A DNA stretch of 64,000 nucleotides from an uncultured delta proteobacterium (GCA_903869265.1 CAIPYE010000015.1:310001-374000); one strand, 5' to 3'; counted from the stretch's first letter, positions 1-8,484 are shown. Notes: generated by a model not told the origin, from the letters alone. A program made the numbers and translations.

Positions 1-226
1 CAAGAGGCGTTGGGGTAATCGCTGTTACCTCAATGTACTTGCCGTCCGGCTTGTCTTTGAGGCGATTCATAATTTTAAGGAAATCGAGCTTGGCCAACCT
101 GCCCATGGGGAGAATTTCGTCTTTCTCAAGTCCTAATTTGTCTCGCCATTCCTCAGGGGTGGGCATGTTCTTTTCGGCAGCCTCGGAAATCTGCCAATCT
201 GCCATATTCACCGCATCAAAAGCCAT
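1..226 (-). CDS. fhs: Formate--tetrahydrofolate ligase, N-terminal fragment
   Basis: Only the first 75 codons are present; the gene runs off the left edge. The family enzyme joins formate to tetrahydrofolate with ATP, giving 10-formyl-THF for one-carbon metabolism. What is seen: an ATG with a strong AGGAG-type ribosome site, then a short helical leader, the pattern [10 protein letters not shown], and at the window edge [14 protein letters not shown], which leads into the TPTPLGEGKxTT nucleotide-binding loop expected in this family. The gene lies just downstream of thyX on the same strand, with about 100 bases between, and both enzymes use folate. The assignment rests on this short N-terminal match, so the family is likely but not certain. 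Confidence 0.72.
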   Translation of the reverse strand, partial: MAFDAVNMADWQISEAAEKNMPTPEEWRDKLGLEKDEILPMGRLAKLDFLKIMNRLKDKPDGKYIEVTAITPTPL

Positions 227-326
227 TTCGTTCTCCTTCTTAAATAAGTTGTTCTCGATTCCACTGTATCAACAAAAACATGGGGCCCAGGCTCCAGCTC
301 GCACCCCGGATTTTCCCATCCTTACC

Positions 327-1283
327 CTATTCCGTGGCAAAGGAGGCATCCGCAAAAACAGCCGGAAATCGCTCCTGGAAAGCCTTGGCCAGCGGGATCA
401 TTACCTCGCGCATGGAAGGCTCGGCATTCTTGGGGGTGCGCAGCTTAAAGATGTGCAGCCACTCCAGCAGATTGGCAAAGACGATGATCTCGGTCTTGCA
501 GGAGTTGGGCAGCACGGTGCGGGCGGCCTGGGGCGAAGAGGTGGCCAGGAGCTTGAGATAGATCTTCTCCGTCTCCAGCATGGCTTTTTCCCAGAGCTTG
601 TATTCCTTGCTCCCCTCGGCAAAAAACATGGGGCTGATAAAGGTGATCTCGTTGCCGAACTTGTCATCGGCATAGCGGCAATAGCGCTGGCTTTCCTGCA
701 AAAAGGAACAGGGCCGGTGCCGGACGATCTCGTGGGTCACCGCCCGATTGGTGATAAAGCGCACCGCCACATAGCGGTGTTTGGCCAACAGATCCGCGGA
801 CAGACCCTCGACCTCGTCCAGCGAAAGCCGGGTGACGACAACCCCGTCCTGGGGGAGCCAGCCGCGTTTCGGCGCCAGATCGGAGAAAAAGAGCGGATAC
901 AGTTCGGCAAGATAGCCGGCCATCCCCTTGATCACCTTGACCTTGCCGTAATCGCGGGCCAGTTCCCGGAAAGCCCGGATCGTCCCGGTGATGAGCAGCG
1001 CCTTTTTCTCCAGCCGGTCAAACTGGATGAATTTGGGGATCACGCTCAAAAACTGGGCCACCAGGGATTCGCTGTCGATCTCAACCCGCAGGGTCAAGGC
1101 CGCCATCTCCAAGACCGAATTGTGCCCATGCTTGACGATCCCCTTCACAAAAGGGACAGCCGAGTCCTCTGTGATCTTGTCCTCGGATTTGTAGCACAGG
1201 CGGCCGCACGCCTCGATGCGCACAGCCAGGGACTGATGGTCCAGTTCCTCAAGGATCTGAAACGAAGCCGGTATAACCTTCAT
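327..1283 (-). CDS. thyX: Flavin-dependent thymidylate synthase ThyX
   Basis: Makes dTMP from dUMP with methylene-THF, FAD and NADPH; cytosolic. The 318-residue protein carries the diagnostic ThyX motif RHRxxSxxxxSxRY at residues 188-201 (RHR, Ser193, Ser198, Arg200, Tyr201). It is longer than the minimal ThyX of about 220-250 residues; the extra length is at the N-terminus and in the middle, and the upstream half keeps the HNSVLEM pattern of the fold. It lies 24 bases downstream of nifS on the same strand and probably belongs to the nifU-nifS transcript. No thyA is seen in the window, so this may be the organism's route to thymidylate (inference). Confidence 0.95.
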   Translation of the reverse strand: MKVIPASFQILEELDHQSLAVRIEACGRLCYKSEDKITEDSAVPFVKGIVKHGHNSVLEMAALTLRVEIDSESLVAQFLSVIPKFIQFDRLEKKALLITGTIRAFRELARDYGKVKVIKGMAGYLAELYPLFFSDLAPKRGWLPQDGVVVTRLSLDEVEGLSADLLAKHRYVAVRFITNRAVTHEIVRHRPCSFLQESQRYCRYADDKFGNEITFISPMFFAEGSKEYKLWEKAMLETEKIYLKLLATSSPQAARTVLPNSCKTEIIVFANLLEWLHIFKLRTPKNAEPSMREVMIPLAKAFQERFPAVFADASFATE

Positions 1284-1307
1284 GTTGTTATCCTTATCGC
1301 GTTTCTA

Positions 1308-2522
1308 TTAGGAACAGCTGCACTTGCATTGACTGGAGCCGACCTTGCCCTTATGTTCGCTCTTCCAAAACGGCGACATCTCGCGGAGCTGGGCAATGAC
1401 CGGGGGCAACTTCTCCAGGACAAAGTCCACCTCGGCCTCGGTGTTGTACACGCTGAGGCTCAGGCGGATCGAGCCGTGCGCCGCGGTAAAGGGTACGCCC
1501 ATGGCCCGCATCACATGCGAAGGCTCAAGCGACCCGGAGGTGCAGGCGGACCCGGAAGAAGCGCAGATACCGAAGCGGTCGAGATGGAGCAAAATCGCCT
1601 CGCCTTCCACATACTCAAAGCTGATATTGGTCGTATTGGGCAGACGCAGGGTCTTGTGCCCATTAAGCAACGAGCTTGGGATGCTGGCCAGCAGCCCATC
1701 TTCCAGCTTGTCCCGCAGACCCTTCACCCTGGTATTTTCATCCTGCATCTGCTGGGCCGCCATCTCACAGGCCTTGCCCAGGCCGACGATGGCGGCCACG
1801 TTTTCCGTGCCGCCCCGGCGGCCATGCTCCTGGTGTCCGCCAATGATAAAGGGGACAAAAGGCGTGCCCTTGCGAACATAGAGAACACCGATCCCCTTGG
1901 GAGCATGTAATTTATGCCCGGAAAGCGAGAGGAAATCAATCGGTACTTGTGACAGGTTTATGGGAATTTTTCCCACCGCCTGCACCGCATCGGTATGGAA
2001 CAAAATCCCCCGGCTCTTGGCGATCTCAGCCATTTCCTTGATGGGAAAGATAACCCCGGTCTCGTTGTTTGCCCACATGGCGCTGACAATGGCGGTTTCG
2101 TCGCTGAGGCTCTCTTCGTAGAGTTTGAGATCCAGGGTGCCATCGCTGTTCACCGGCAACTGGGTGATCCGGTGCTTGTGGCCGGTGAGCTTGTCCAGGC
2201 TTTCGCAGAGGTTTTTCACCGCCGGATGCTCAACCCGGGTGGTGACGATGTGCCGCTTTTCCGGAAAGGACTGTAGGGCCGAGAGAATGGCGGTGGAGTC
2301 GGACTCCGTACCGCAGCTGGTAAAGATCAGCTCATCGGGACGAGCGCCAAGCAGCGAGGCGATCTTGCCCCTGGCCTCTTCAACCGCCCGCCCCACCTGG
2401 CCGCCAAAGGTGTGCATGCTGGAGGGGTTGCCGTACAAATCGGAATAATAGGGGAGCATGACCGCAACCACCTCCGGGGCAACCCGGGTGGTGGCGTTGT
2501 TGTCCATGTAGACCGTGTTCAT
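1308..2522 (-). CDS. nifS: Cysteine desulfurase (NifS/IscS type)
   Basis: PLP enzyme that removes sulfur from cysteine and hands it to the NifU scaffold for Fe-S cluster assembly. The 404-residue product starts MNTVYMDNNATT, typical of NifS. The PLP lysine is Lys204 in SGHKLHAPKG and the catalytic cysteine is Cys327 in SGSACTSG. The start codon overlaps the nifU stop codon in a TAATG, which fixes the start and implies translational coupling. The C-terminus ends in a short cysteine-rich tail (CKCSCS) that is not needed in the family and may bind metal. No nitrogenase genes are nearby, so the pair probably serves general Fe-S biogenesis. Confidence 0.95.
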   Translation of the reverse strand: MNTVYMDNNATTRVAPEVVAVMLPYYSDLYGNPSSMHTFGGQVGRAVEEARGKIASLLGARPDELIFTSCGTESDSTAILSALQSFPEKRHIVTTRVEHPAVKNLCESLDKLTGHKHRITQLPVNSDGTLDLKLYEESLSDETAIVSAMWANNETGVIFPIKEMAEIAKSRGILFHTDAVQAVGKIPINLSQVPIDFLSLSGHKLHAPKGIGVLYVRKGTPFVPFIIGGHQEHGRRGGTENVAAIVGLGKACEMAAQQMQDENTRVKGLRDKLEDGLLASIPSSLLNGHKTLRLPNTTNISFEYVEGEAILLHLDRFGICASSGSACTSGSLEPSHVMRAMGVPFTAAHGSIRLSLSVYNTEAEVDFVLEKLPPVIAQLREMSPFWKSEHKGKVGSSQCKCSCS

Positions 2523-3355
2523 TATTTCCCCTCCTCGACGATCAAGGTGTCCAGCACCTGTTCGCGCAGCTTCTTTTCCACATATTCCTTCAGGGTGGTC
2601 TGCGATTTCTTGCAGGAAACGCACGCTCCGCGCAGGGAAACAATAACATAATCGCCATCCACGTCGATCAGCTCGATATCGCCGCCGTCCTTGCGCAGGG
2701 CGGGCCGCACCTCGCGTTCAAGCACCTCCTCGATCCGCTTGATTTTTTGGATGGTGGTCATCCGACCGGGCCGCTTGTCCGGAATGATCTGCCTCGGTTC
2801 CCGCCGGCTCTCCCGGAGGATCTCCTCAAGCCGGTCGAGGCATTTGCCGCAGCCGCCGCCAGCCTTGGTGAAGTTGGTGATTTCCTCAACGGTCTGGAGC
2901 TTGTTTTCCTCGATGGCTCGCTTTATCTCAAGATCGGTCACCCCGAAGCATTCGCAGACCACCTCCCCTTCCGCCATGGGCAGAGGAAGACCGCGATAGT
3001 TGGCAATCGCCGCCTCCAGCGCCTCGCGGCCCATGACCGAGCAGTGCATTTTCTCCTTGGGCAGGCCGCCGAGATAATCGGCGATATCCTGATTGGTAAC
3101 CTTGGCCGCCTCGTCGAGGGTCATCCCCTTGATTATCTCGGTAAGGGCTGAGGACGAGGCAATGGCGCTGGCGCAACCGAAGGTCTGAAACTTGGCCTCA
3201 CCGATCCGGTCGTTGTCGTCCAGTTTGATAAAAAGTTTGAGGGCATCGCCGCAGGCAAGGGAACCGACCTCGCCAATCCCGTCCGCATTCTCAATCTCCC
3301 CCACATTCCGGGGATTCATGAAATGATCCCGAACCTTGTCCGTATATTCCCACAT
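2522..3355 (-). CDS. nifU: Fe-S cluster scaffold NifU (three-domain)
   Basis: Scaffold on which NifS-derived sulfur and iron are assembled. All three NifU domains are visible in 277 residues: an IscU-like N-terminal domain with Cys35, Cys61 and Cys105; a central BFD-type [2Fe-2S] domain with Cys134, Cys136, Cys169 and Cys172; and a C-terminal Nfu domain with CVSC (Cys245 and Cys248). The ATG at 3355 has a GGGAGA ribosome site seven bases upstream; an in-frame codon 18 bases earlier has none. It is followed directly by nifS, with overlapping stop and start codons. Full-length NifU outside nitrogen-fixing loci is common in anaerobic Desulfobacterota. Confidence 0.95.
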   Translation of the reverse strand: MWEYTDKVRDHFMNPRNVGEIENADGIGEVGSLACGDALKLFIKLDDNDRIGEAKFQTFGCASAIASSSALTEIIKGMTLDEAAKVTNQDIADYLGGLPKEKMHCSVMGREALEAAIANYRGLPLPMAEGEVVCECFGVTDLEIKRAIEENKLQTVEEITNFTKAGGGCGKCLDRLEEILRESRREPRQIIPDKRPGRMTTIQKIKRIEEVLEREVRPALRKDGGDIELIDVDGDYVIVSLRGACVSCKKSQTTLKEYVEKKLREQVLDTLIVEEGK

Positions 3356-3620
3356 AGTATTTTCTCCCGGCAATCAAAGCAAAAGGGGCGGGCCGTGCGG
3401 CAGCCAAACTTCCCGCACACACGCGCGCCATCCAAGTTCATCGTTCTTCAAGCTCCCTCTCCCGCAGGTAAGCGTAGACTCCGGGGGGAAAGGGGACTTT
3501 CCGGCACTCTGCAATCTTCCGACCGGACAATACTGATCCGTTACGGAACTCAACAATTTAGTTTTTCAAGGTCCAAAAAGCAACAATAATCCGTGGGCTT
3601 TTGCCCTGCCTCTTCCCCCG
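3356..3620 (-). other. Intergenic spacer with nifU control region
   Basis: Noncoding stretch between uvrC and nifU. On the minus strand it holds TTCCGTAACGGAT, a near-palindrome at about 3537-3549, between a loose TTGTTG and TATTGT pair that could be a promoter for nifU. The same palindrome recurs between tolB and cpoB. No clear IscR-type box or hairpin terminator was recognised. Confidence 0.35.
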
Positions 3621-5489
3621 CTACCCTTTTGCCGGATTCTTCTCCCCCTGCCCTGCGCCCTCCTCGCCATGCAAATGCGCCCAGATCTGGGCAGCCAAGG
3701 CCGGACCAATGCCCGGCACCGCAGCAAGCTCCGCCACGCTGGCTTGGGCCAGACGCTGCATACTGCCGAGCTCCCGCAACAGCAACTCCCGGCGCCCCTT
3801 GCCCACTCCGGGAATCTGCGCAAGAGAAGAGGTCAGAGCCTCTTTTCCCCGCAATCTCCGGTGAATGGTTATGCCGTAGCGATGCGCCTCGTCCCTGATC
3901 CGCATGAGATAGAGGAGCACCGGGGAATGGCGGTCCAGGATGATCGGGTTTTTCCGCCCTGGCCGGTAGAGTTTTTCCCCTTCCCCTGCCTTCTCTTTGG
4001 CAATCCCCGCCAGTTCAAGCGTGCCGGAAATACCCGCCTCCGTCAGGGCGTGCATGGCCACGCCGAGCTGACCCTTGCCGCCGTCAACCAGAAGGAGATC
4101 GGGTAGATCATTTTCCGCAAGACCCTTGGCAAAACGCCGTCTCAACACCTCTCCCATCATGGCGTAATCGTCCGGCCCTTCCACCGTATGGATTCCATAG
4201 TGACGGTAGCGATCCTTGGCCATCTCGCCACCGACAAAACAAACCAGGGAACCCACCGCCTGCTTACCATTGAGGTTGGAGATATCCAGACATTCGATTC
4301 GCTCCGGAAGCCTTGCCAGGCCGAGGGCTTTTTGCAGGGCTCCGGCCAGAGCCTGCCAGGAGGTCTGCCGTGTTTTTCTCGCCACCAAAACCTGCCGGGC
4401 ATTGGTTTCGGCCATCTCCAGCAGCCGCACCCGGTCCCCCCTTTGCGGGCAGGCAATGGTCACGGTGGTGCCCCGCTGTTCGCTCAGCCATTCCGCCAGG
4501 AGCGGATCATCGGTGCCGGCAAAGGGCAGCAGAATCTCCTGGGGAAGATACCGCCCCTCCTCGCCGTAAAACCGGGAAAGCACCTCGGTCAGCACCTCAG
4601 GGTCCGTGCCCACCGGCTCGGAGAGAAAAAAGGCCTGCTGACCGGTGATCACGCCCTTGCGGATAAACAGCAGGGCCACGGCCACGGAAGCGTCTTGGCG
4701 GGCAAAGCCCAGCACATCCTGATCCCTGCCGTGCGCCGCCACCACCTGCTGCTTTTCCAGAGTCTTGTTCAAAGAACCGATCCGGTCCCGCAGTTGAGCC
4801 GCCTCCTCAAAGCGCAGGGCTTCCGCAGCCAGCGCCATCTTCCGGGACAACTCCTTGACCAGTTGCTGATTCTTCCCCTCCAGCACCAGGAGCACATTGT
4901 TGACCAGCTCCAGATACGCCTCGCGGCCAACCTTATCCGCACAGGGGGCAAGACAGCGGCCCATCTGGTGATTGAGACAGGGCCGGGCCTTGGGCTTGAG
5001 GCTCTTTTCCTTGCAGCGGCGCAGGGGGAACAACGAGTTGAGGTAACGGATGGTTTCCCACATGGCCGAGGGAGAGGAAAAAGGGCCGAAATACCGGGCC
5101 CCGTCCTTTGTCCGCCGCCGGGTCATCACCAGCCTGGGCCACTGCTCCTGCACCGTCACCTTGAGGAGCGGGTAACTCTTGTCGTCGCGGAGGATAACAT
5201 TGTACTTGGGCCGGTGCTGCTTGATCAGCGCGGATTCAAGGATCAGGGCATCCTTTTCCGTATTGGTGACAATGGTCTCAATGACGCGCACCTGGGAGAG
5301 CAGCATGGCGGTTTTGCCGTGCTGTCCCTGATCGATGCGGGCGTAGGAAGAAAGCCGCTTGCGGAGCTCCCTGGCCTTACCGACATAGAGCACCTCGCCC
5401 GCCCGGCTCTTCATCAGATAGACGCCGGGCTGCAAGGGAACGGTTGGGAGAAATTCTTTGAAATCAAATGGGGGCATGATCACCGTCAT
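3621..5489 (-). CDS. uvrC: UvrABC system protein C
   Basis: Excinuclease subunit that cuts both sides of a DNA lesion in nucleotide excision repair. The 622-residue protein has the normal length and domain order: N-terminal GIY-YIG nuclease (PGVYLMKS ... VLYVGKA), a cysteine-rich segment RPCLNHQMGRCLAPC that matches the Fe-S ligand region known in UvrC, a UVR coiled segment, the RNase H-like endonuclease domain (IECLDISNL, LLLVDGGKGQL) and C-terminal helix-hairpin-helix motifs (IPGVGKGRR, VPGIGPALA). An alternative start at 5477 is possible; neither has a strong ribosome site. It stands alone on the minus strand, followed by a spacer before nifU. Confidence 0.95.
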   Translation of the reverse strand: MTVIMPPFDFKEFLPTVPLQPGVYLMKSRAGEVLYVGKARELRKRLSSYARIDQGQHGKTAMLLSQVRVIETIVTNTEKDALILESALIKQHRPKYNVILRDDKSYPLLKVTVQEQWPRLVMTRRRTKDGARYFGPFSSPSAMWETIRYLNSLFPLRRCKEKSLKPKARPCLNHQMGRCLAPCADKVGREAYLELVNNVLLVLEGKNQQLVKELSRKMALAAEALRFEEAAQLRDRIGSLNKTLEKQQVVAAHGRDQDVLGFARQDASVAVALLFIRKGVITGQQAFFLSEPVGTDPEVLTEVLSRFYGEEGRYLPQEILLPFAGTDDPLLAEWLSEQRGTTVTIACPQRGDRVRLLEMAETNARQVLVARKTRQTSWQALAGALQKALGLARLPERIECLDISNLNGKQAVGSLVCFVGGEMAKDRYRHYGIHTVEGPDDYAMMGEVLRRRFAKGLAENDLPDLLLVDGGKGQLGVAMHALTEAGISGTLELAGIAKEKAGEGEKLYRPGRKNPIILDRHSPVLLYLMRIRDEAHRYGITIHRRLRGKEALTSSLAQIPGVGKGRRELLLRELGSMQRLAQASVAELAAVPGIGPALAAQIWAHLHGEEGAGQGEKNPAKG

Positions 5490-5725
5490 CCGGTGGTGTT
5501 CTTGTGCGGATAGGCCAAGGACTTTGCGATATGACTACCCCTCCCGTGCATTTTTGTCAAACAGGACGGGTCTCTTTATGGGGACCATCTCTATTTTTGC
5601 TTGGCCTAACAGAAAATACTTTGACAAGCGCAGGCGATTTCTTTACACCTTTTGCATGCTCCATTCCAAAATTTGGAAGAATTCTCAATTCCACGACGCA
5701 TCGGGCAATCCAAAAATATGATTTT

Positions 5726-5740
5726 TCAAGACCTGACCCC
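5726..5740 (-). repeat. 15-base motif shared with the 42.7 kb accessory patch
   Basis: The plus-strand sequence TCAAGACCTGACCCC occurs here and again at 42693-42707. In both places it sits just 3' of the last gene of a patch that contains attC-like sites. Origin unknown. Confidence 0.6.
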
Positions 5741-5772
5741 GATGACTTTCTTAACATCTGCAACAAACATTC

Positions 5773-6168
5773 TCATTTTCCAACATAGTCGATGACCATG
5801 CTGCGGAATATGCGTCCTTGATAACTCTGCTTGGTTGCATAGTTTGTTGACACATCTGACTGGGTATCTAACAGAATCAGCGCATCGCCACCTTTGCTAG
5901 CCGCCAAAGCTTTAAGCTTATCAATAGCCGAAATCTCATCTTTTGTTGAATCCCACTCCGTATAACTGGCAATTCCAAGTTCTCGGTATTCTTTCGTCGG
6001 TTTCTTTGTGATGAATACCTCAATCGATGCGACATTTTTTGGCGACGCACCCTGATTGATAGGTGAATACTTCAAAAATAGATCTTGTTTTACTCCTGCG
6101 CCGCCTCCGCATGCAGAAACAGAAAGTGCAACGATGACAATGGCAGTGTGGATAGGAATAATTTTCAT
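5773..6168 (-). CDS. Small lipoprotein, function unknown
   Basis: A 131-residue protein with a signal peptide and lipobox: hydrophobic residues 7-16 followed by LSVSAC, with Cys20 as the expected lipidation site and a glycine-rich linker after it. The mature part includes VASIEVFITKKPTKEYRELGIASY and a KALAASKGGDALILLDTQSD segment, a pattern seen in small envelope lipoproteins of unknown function. It is downstream of an attC-like palindrome and a small DNA-binding-like gene on the same strand, in a patch that looks acquired. No catalytic motif was found. Confidence 0.75.
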   Translation of the reverse strand: MKIIPIHTAIVIVALSVSACGGGAGVKQDLFLKYSPINQGASPKNVASIEVFITKKPTKEYRELGIASYTEWDSTKDEISAIDKLKALAASKGGDALILLDTQSDVSTNYATKQSYQGRIFRSMVIDYVGK

Positions 6169-6317
6169 CAGAATACCCTTTCTACTCTAGGTCCATGCAG
6201 GGTGAAGCTGGACATTTATATGACAAACATGTTGTTTTTTGGTTGTCCGCTAACGGTACGCACCAGGTCTCTTCCGGGTAAGGACGCTTGTGCGGTCACG
6301 TTGCCCTTTTGTATGTG

Positions 6318-6379
6318 GCCCAACCATTCATTCCAGCGGACAGCGCTTTTGCGGGGTCCGCTGGAATGAATGGTTGGGC
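6318..6379 (-). repeat. attC-like perfect palindrome
   Basis: Two 24-base arms (6318-6341 and 6356-6379) are exact reverse complements around a 14-base loop. The arm ends read GCCCAAC and GTTGGGC, fitting the integron R'' (RYYYAAC) and R' (GTTRRRY) core sites, and the inner TTCCAGCGGAC resembles many chromosomal attC sites. The palindrome is 3' of the 6394-6786 gene on the minus strand, where a cassette attC would be. Real attC sites usually carry unpaired extrahelical bases; this one has none, so it may be inactive, or it may be an ordinary strong terminator that happens to fit. Confidence 0.5.
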
Positions 6380-6393
6380 ATAAGTTATTTTCG

Positions 6394-6786
6394 TTAACTT
6401 TTTAGTTCAGGAACTGGCGGCCAAGTGGGGCGATTTGCCTTTACCCAATTTTTTAACTTTCTCCTAGCTGAGTCACCCCCAGTTTCGATCTTGAGTAGAG
6501 AGCAAATCGCCTTCCATGTGCTCAGCCCCTCTTTGCTCTTTAAATCGGGAACGCTCGCCGCCCATTTTTGAGGACTTGGTGATTGAACTTTCTTTGGCTC
6601 TTTTTTTGCCAAAGCCATAGATTCCGCTAAAAGCTGTTCTAACTCCTCGTCAACTTTCTTCGGCGTAATGTGCTGCTGAAGAAGACGCTTCAGTGCATCA
6701 TTAAACGAAAGATTCTCAAACGGCTTGGGTTTCGCAAGCCTCTCAACCAAGGCAGCTAACTCTTCGTCAACAGTGAATTTTGGCAT
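6394..6786 (-). CDS. Small protein with ribbon-helix-helix/SeqA-like N-terminus
   Basis: A 130-residue protein. The N-terminus (MPKFTVDEEL, then FNDALKRLLQQH near residues 28-39) resembles the strand-helix-helix DNA-binding region found in SeqA and VapB-like proteins. The middle is lysine- and proline-rich (KKEPKKVQSPSPQ), and the C-terminus is a compact helical stretch ending RRKLKNWVKANRPTWPPVP. The ATG has an AGGAG ribosome site. Directly upstream are three copies of an ATCACTAGT motif, two forming a large inverted repeat, so autoregulation is likely. It could be an orphan antitoxin or a small nucleoid protein; no partner toxin is adjacent. Confidence 0.6.
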   Translation of the reverse strand: MPKFTVDEELAALVERLAKPKPFENLSFNDALKRLLQQHITPKKVDEELEQLLAESMALAKKEPKKVQSPSPQKWAASVPDLKSKEGLSTWKAICSLLKIETGGDSARRKLKNWVKANRPTWPPVPELKS

Positions 6787-6814
6787 ATTTTTCTCCTATG
6801 TCAGGGCTAAGGAA

Positions 6815-6875
6815 CATCACTAGTAGATCATTTTTTATCACTAGTGTCAAGTGAAATATACTAGTGATAAAAAAT
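6815..6875 (-). promoter_or_regulatory. Probable operator of the 6394-6786 gene
   Basis: Two 16-base arms, 6830-6845 and 6860-6875, are perfect inverted repeats (ATTTTTTATCACTAGT and its complement) separated by 14 bases; a third half-copy, CATCACTAGT, lies at 6815-6824. The group ends about 30 bases before the start codon of a gene with a DNA-binding-like N-terminus, as expected for an autoregulatory operator. Confidence 0.55.
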
Positions 6876-6967
6876 CCCACGATGCTGACATAGAAGCGTG
6901 TGTGAATCGTCGAGGGGGCATATCTTGAAAAGTTAGTTCCCCCGTTTTAAGAAAACTTCCCCACCAC

Positions 6968-7001
6968 AAAAAATCCCCCGACACCTCTCGGCACCGGGGG
7001 A
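6968..7001 (-). terminator. Rho-independent terminator, copy 1 of a duplicated sequence
   Basis: On the minus strand a GC-rich stem (TCCCCCG with CGGGGGA, GAGA loop) is followed by a run of six T. The surrounding 70 bases (6968-7037) match 8542-8610 at about 85 percent by eye, so the IS lies between two diverged copies of one sequence. Confidence 0.65.
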
Positions 7002-7080
7002 TTTTCATAACCAGCAAAAACACGGTACGCAGTATTCGGGGGACATCCATGATAAGTAAAGTCAAGGGGAAAACGGAGGT

Positions 7081-7369
7081 TTCCCGTCGCCCTCCCGGAC
7101 GTCATCCGGCGGCCTTATTTGTTGCCCTTCTTTCCGGCCAATCTTTTTAAATCTCTTCTTGTGGTCCGTCGACAGATCCGACGACCAGACATCCATTTGC
7201 CGTCTTCGGGGATATCCCGTCACGGAAGATTGAGTTTGGGCCAACCCGCCGGCCTTGAAACACTATAATTGACGTGCAGCTTTGTTCGGCTCACGTGGTC
7301 CCCAGAAAAGCAAGGCCCGGCGGGAAGATCGTTGGAGCAAAAGGGCTCTTTTGTTTTCTGTCTACCGTG
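7081..7369 (-). ncRNA. Candidate bridge RNA region of the IS
   Basis: About 290 noncoding bases follow the transposase inside the element. IS1111-type elements are known to encode their guide (bridge) RNA in this position. Visible local hairpins include CCGGA-cgtca-TCCGG at 7095-7109 and a bulged stem GGTCCGTCG with CGACGACC at 7163-7186. Boundaries, loops and guide segments were not determined; the call is inference from position and structure. Confidence 0.35.
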
Positions 7370-8401
7370 TTACGCGACCTGTCTTGGCGCTTCTGCGGTA
7401 AACGGGGTGCCGCGCCGATCAACCGCCAACAGAAATTCCACCAGCATGCGGGCGACCGCCAATGTCGCCCGGTTACGGTTGCCGCGTTGCAACTCCTTGT
7501 CGTGCAGCACGGCCAGTTGCGGATTCCAGCGGGGCGACAGTTTGGCGGCCTCGATCAGCATGGTCTGTAGATGCTTGTTGCGTTTCTTGGAGATCGGTCC
7601 CCGTTGCTCTTTCCCGGCTGATTCCCGCTGAGCACTGCACAAGCCGCAGTAACTGACCGCCTGGCGGGAATTGCTGAACCGTCCGGAATCGCCCACTTCC
7701 AGAACCCAAGTCAGGGCCATGATCTCTCCCACGCCCGGAATGCTCTGCAACCGTTCGACCCTCTCCCGGATAAGATCCTTCTCCCGCAAAGTGCTGACCA
7801 GCTTTTTCTGGATGGCCGTGAACAGTTCCAGATTGCTCCGGCTCAACCGCAGCAGGTCATTGACCGAATCCGGCACGTCCTCCAGCCGCCCCAGCAGCTC
7901 ACCGAAATATTTCTTTCCGTGCAGGCGCTGCTTGTTGTGGGGAGCACCGACCTCCATGAGCAGGCCGGAGATCTTGTTCTTCATTTTGACGGCAGTACGG
8001 ACAACCAGATTCCGATAGCGCAGAATCCGCCGCAGCTCCCGTAATTCCTCGGACATCATGGTGCATTCCGGCAACAGGTTGACCCGCAGGAGGTCCGCGA
8101 GCTTTTCCGCATCGGCCCGGTCGTTCTTCTTTTTGGCCGCCGTGATCGCCTTGAGCATTTCCGGATGAGCAACCTTCAGCTCCACGGCATGGGGCCTGAG
8201 AAAATCATAAATCCAGCCGGTGAAGAGCGTCGCCTCCATTGCACCCATCCAGGGGCCAGGCAGGCCAGCCAGCCATTGTCGTAATTCTTTGCGTTCGGCG
8301 CTGACCACTCCTTGTCGCACGGGCTTGCCCCCGACGGTTTTGATGCAGTAGGCAATGGTTTTCTTGTGAACGTCGAGACCGATGTAGTAGATTGTTTCCA
8401 T
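7370..8401 (-). CDS. IS110/IS1111-family transposase (DEDD recombinase)
   Basis: A 343-residue recombinase. The N-terminal RuvC-like DEDD domain shows GLDVHKK (first Asp), MGAMEAT (Glu) and KNDRADAEKLADLL (paired Asp). The C-terminal transposase_20 domain shows IPGVGEIMALTWV and AVSYCGL, where the family's catalytic serine sits, followed by KKRNKHLQTMLIEAA. The length is normal and the frame is open, so it may be active. The family makes no target duplication and uses an RNA guide to choose its site. The gene is on the same strand as its neighbours but is clearly not part of their operon. Confidence 0.93.
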   Translation of the reverse strand: METIYYIGLDVHKKTIAYCIKTVGGKPVRQGVVSAERKELRQWLAGLPGPWMGAMEATLFTGWIYDFLRPHAVELKVAHPEMLKAITAAKKKNDRADAEKLADLLRVNLLPECTMMSEELRELRRILRYRNLVVRTAVKMKNKISGLLMEVGAPHNKQRLHGKKYFGELLGRLEDVPDSVNDLLRLSRSNLELFTAIQKKLVSTLREKDLIRERVERLQSIPGVGEIMALTWVLEVGDSGRFSNSRQAVSYCGLCSAQRESAGKEQRGPISKKRNKHLQTMLIEAAKLSPRWNPQLAVLHDKELQRGNRNRATLAVARMLVEFLLAVDRRGTPFTAEAPRQVA

Positions 8402-8484
8402 GGGAGCCTCCTTGTGGGTCTGACTCGGGGCGATTTATTCGACCCTGCCGCTCATTATGAGCTGTCCGCCACCTGGAGGCTCCC
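8402..8484 (-). repeat. Inverted repeat upstream of the transposase
   Basis: GGGAGCCTCC (8402-8411) and GGAGGCTCCC (8475-8484) are exact complements 63 bases apart, placed between the IS end and the transposase start. It may fold in the transcript leader or mark the end of the element. Confidence 0.5.

Noticed and set aside
33-1910. A 625-codon open frame on the plus strand across thyX and nifS
   Set aside because: It is antisense to two genes with clear motifs, has no family features, and reflects high GC at third positions.
5532-5560. Possible promoter for uvrC (TTGACA with a weak TAGTCA)
   Set aside because: The -10 is poor; too weak to list as a feature.
7062-7244. A 60-codon minus-strand open frame in the IS
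   Set aside because: No ribosome site and basic random-looking sequence; the region better fits the noncoding end of an IS1111 element.
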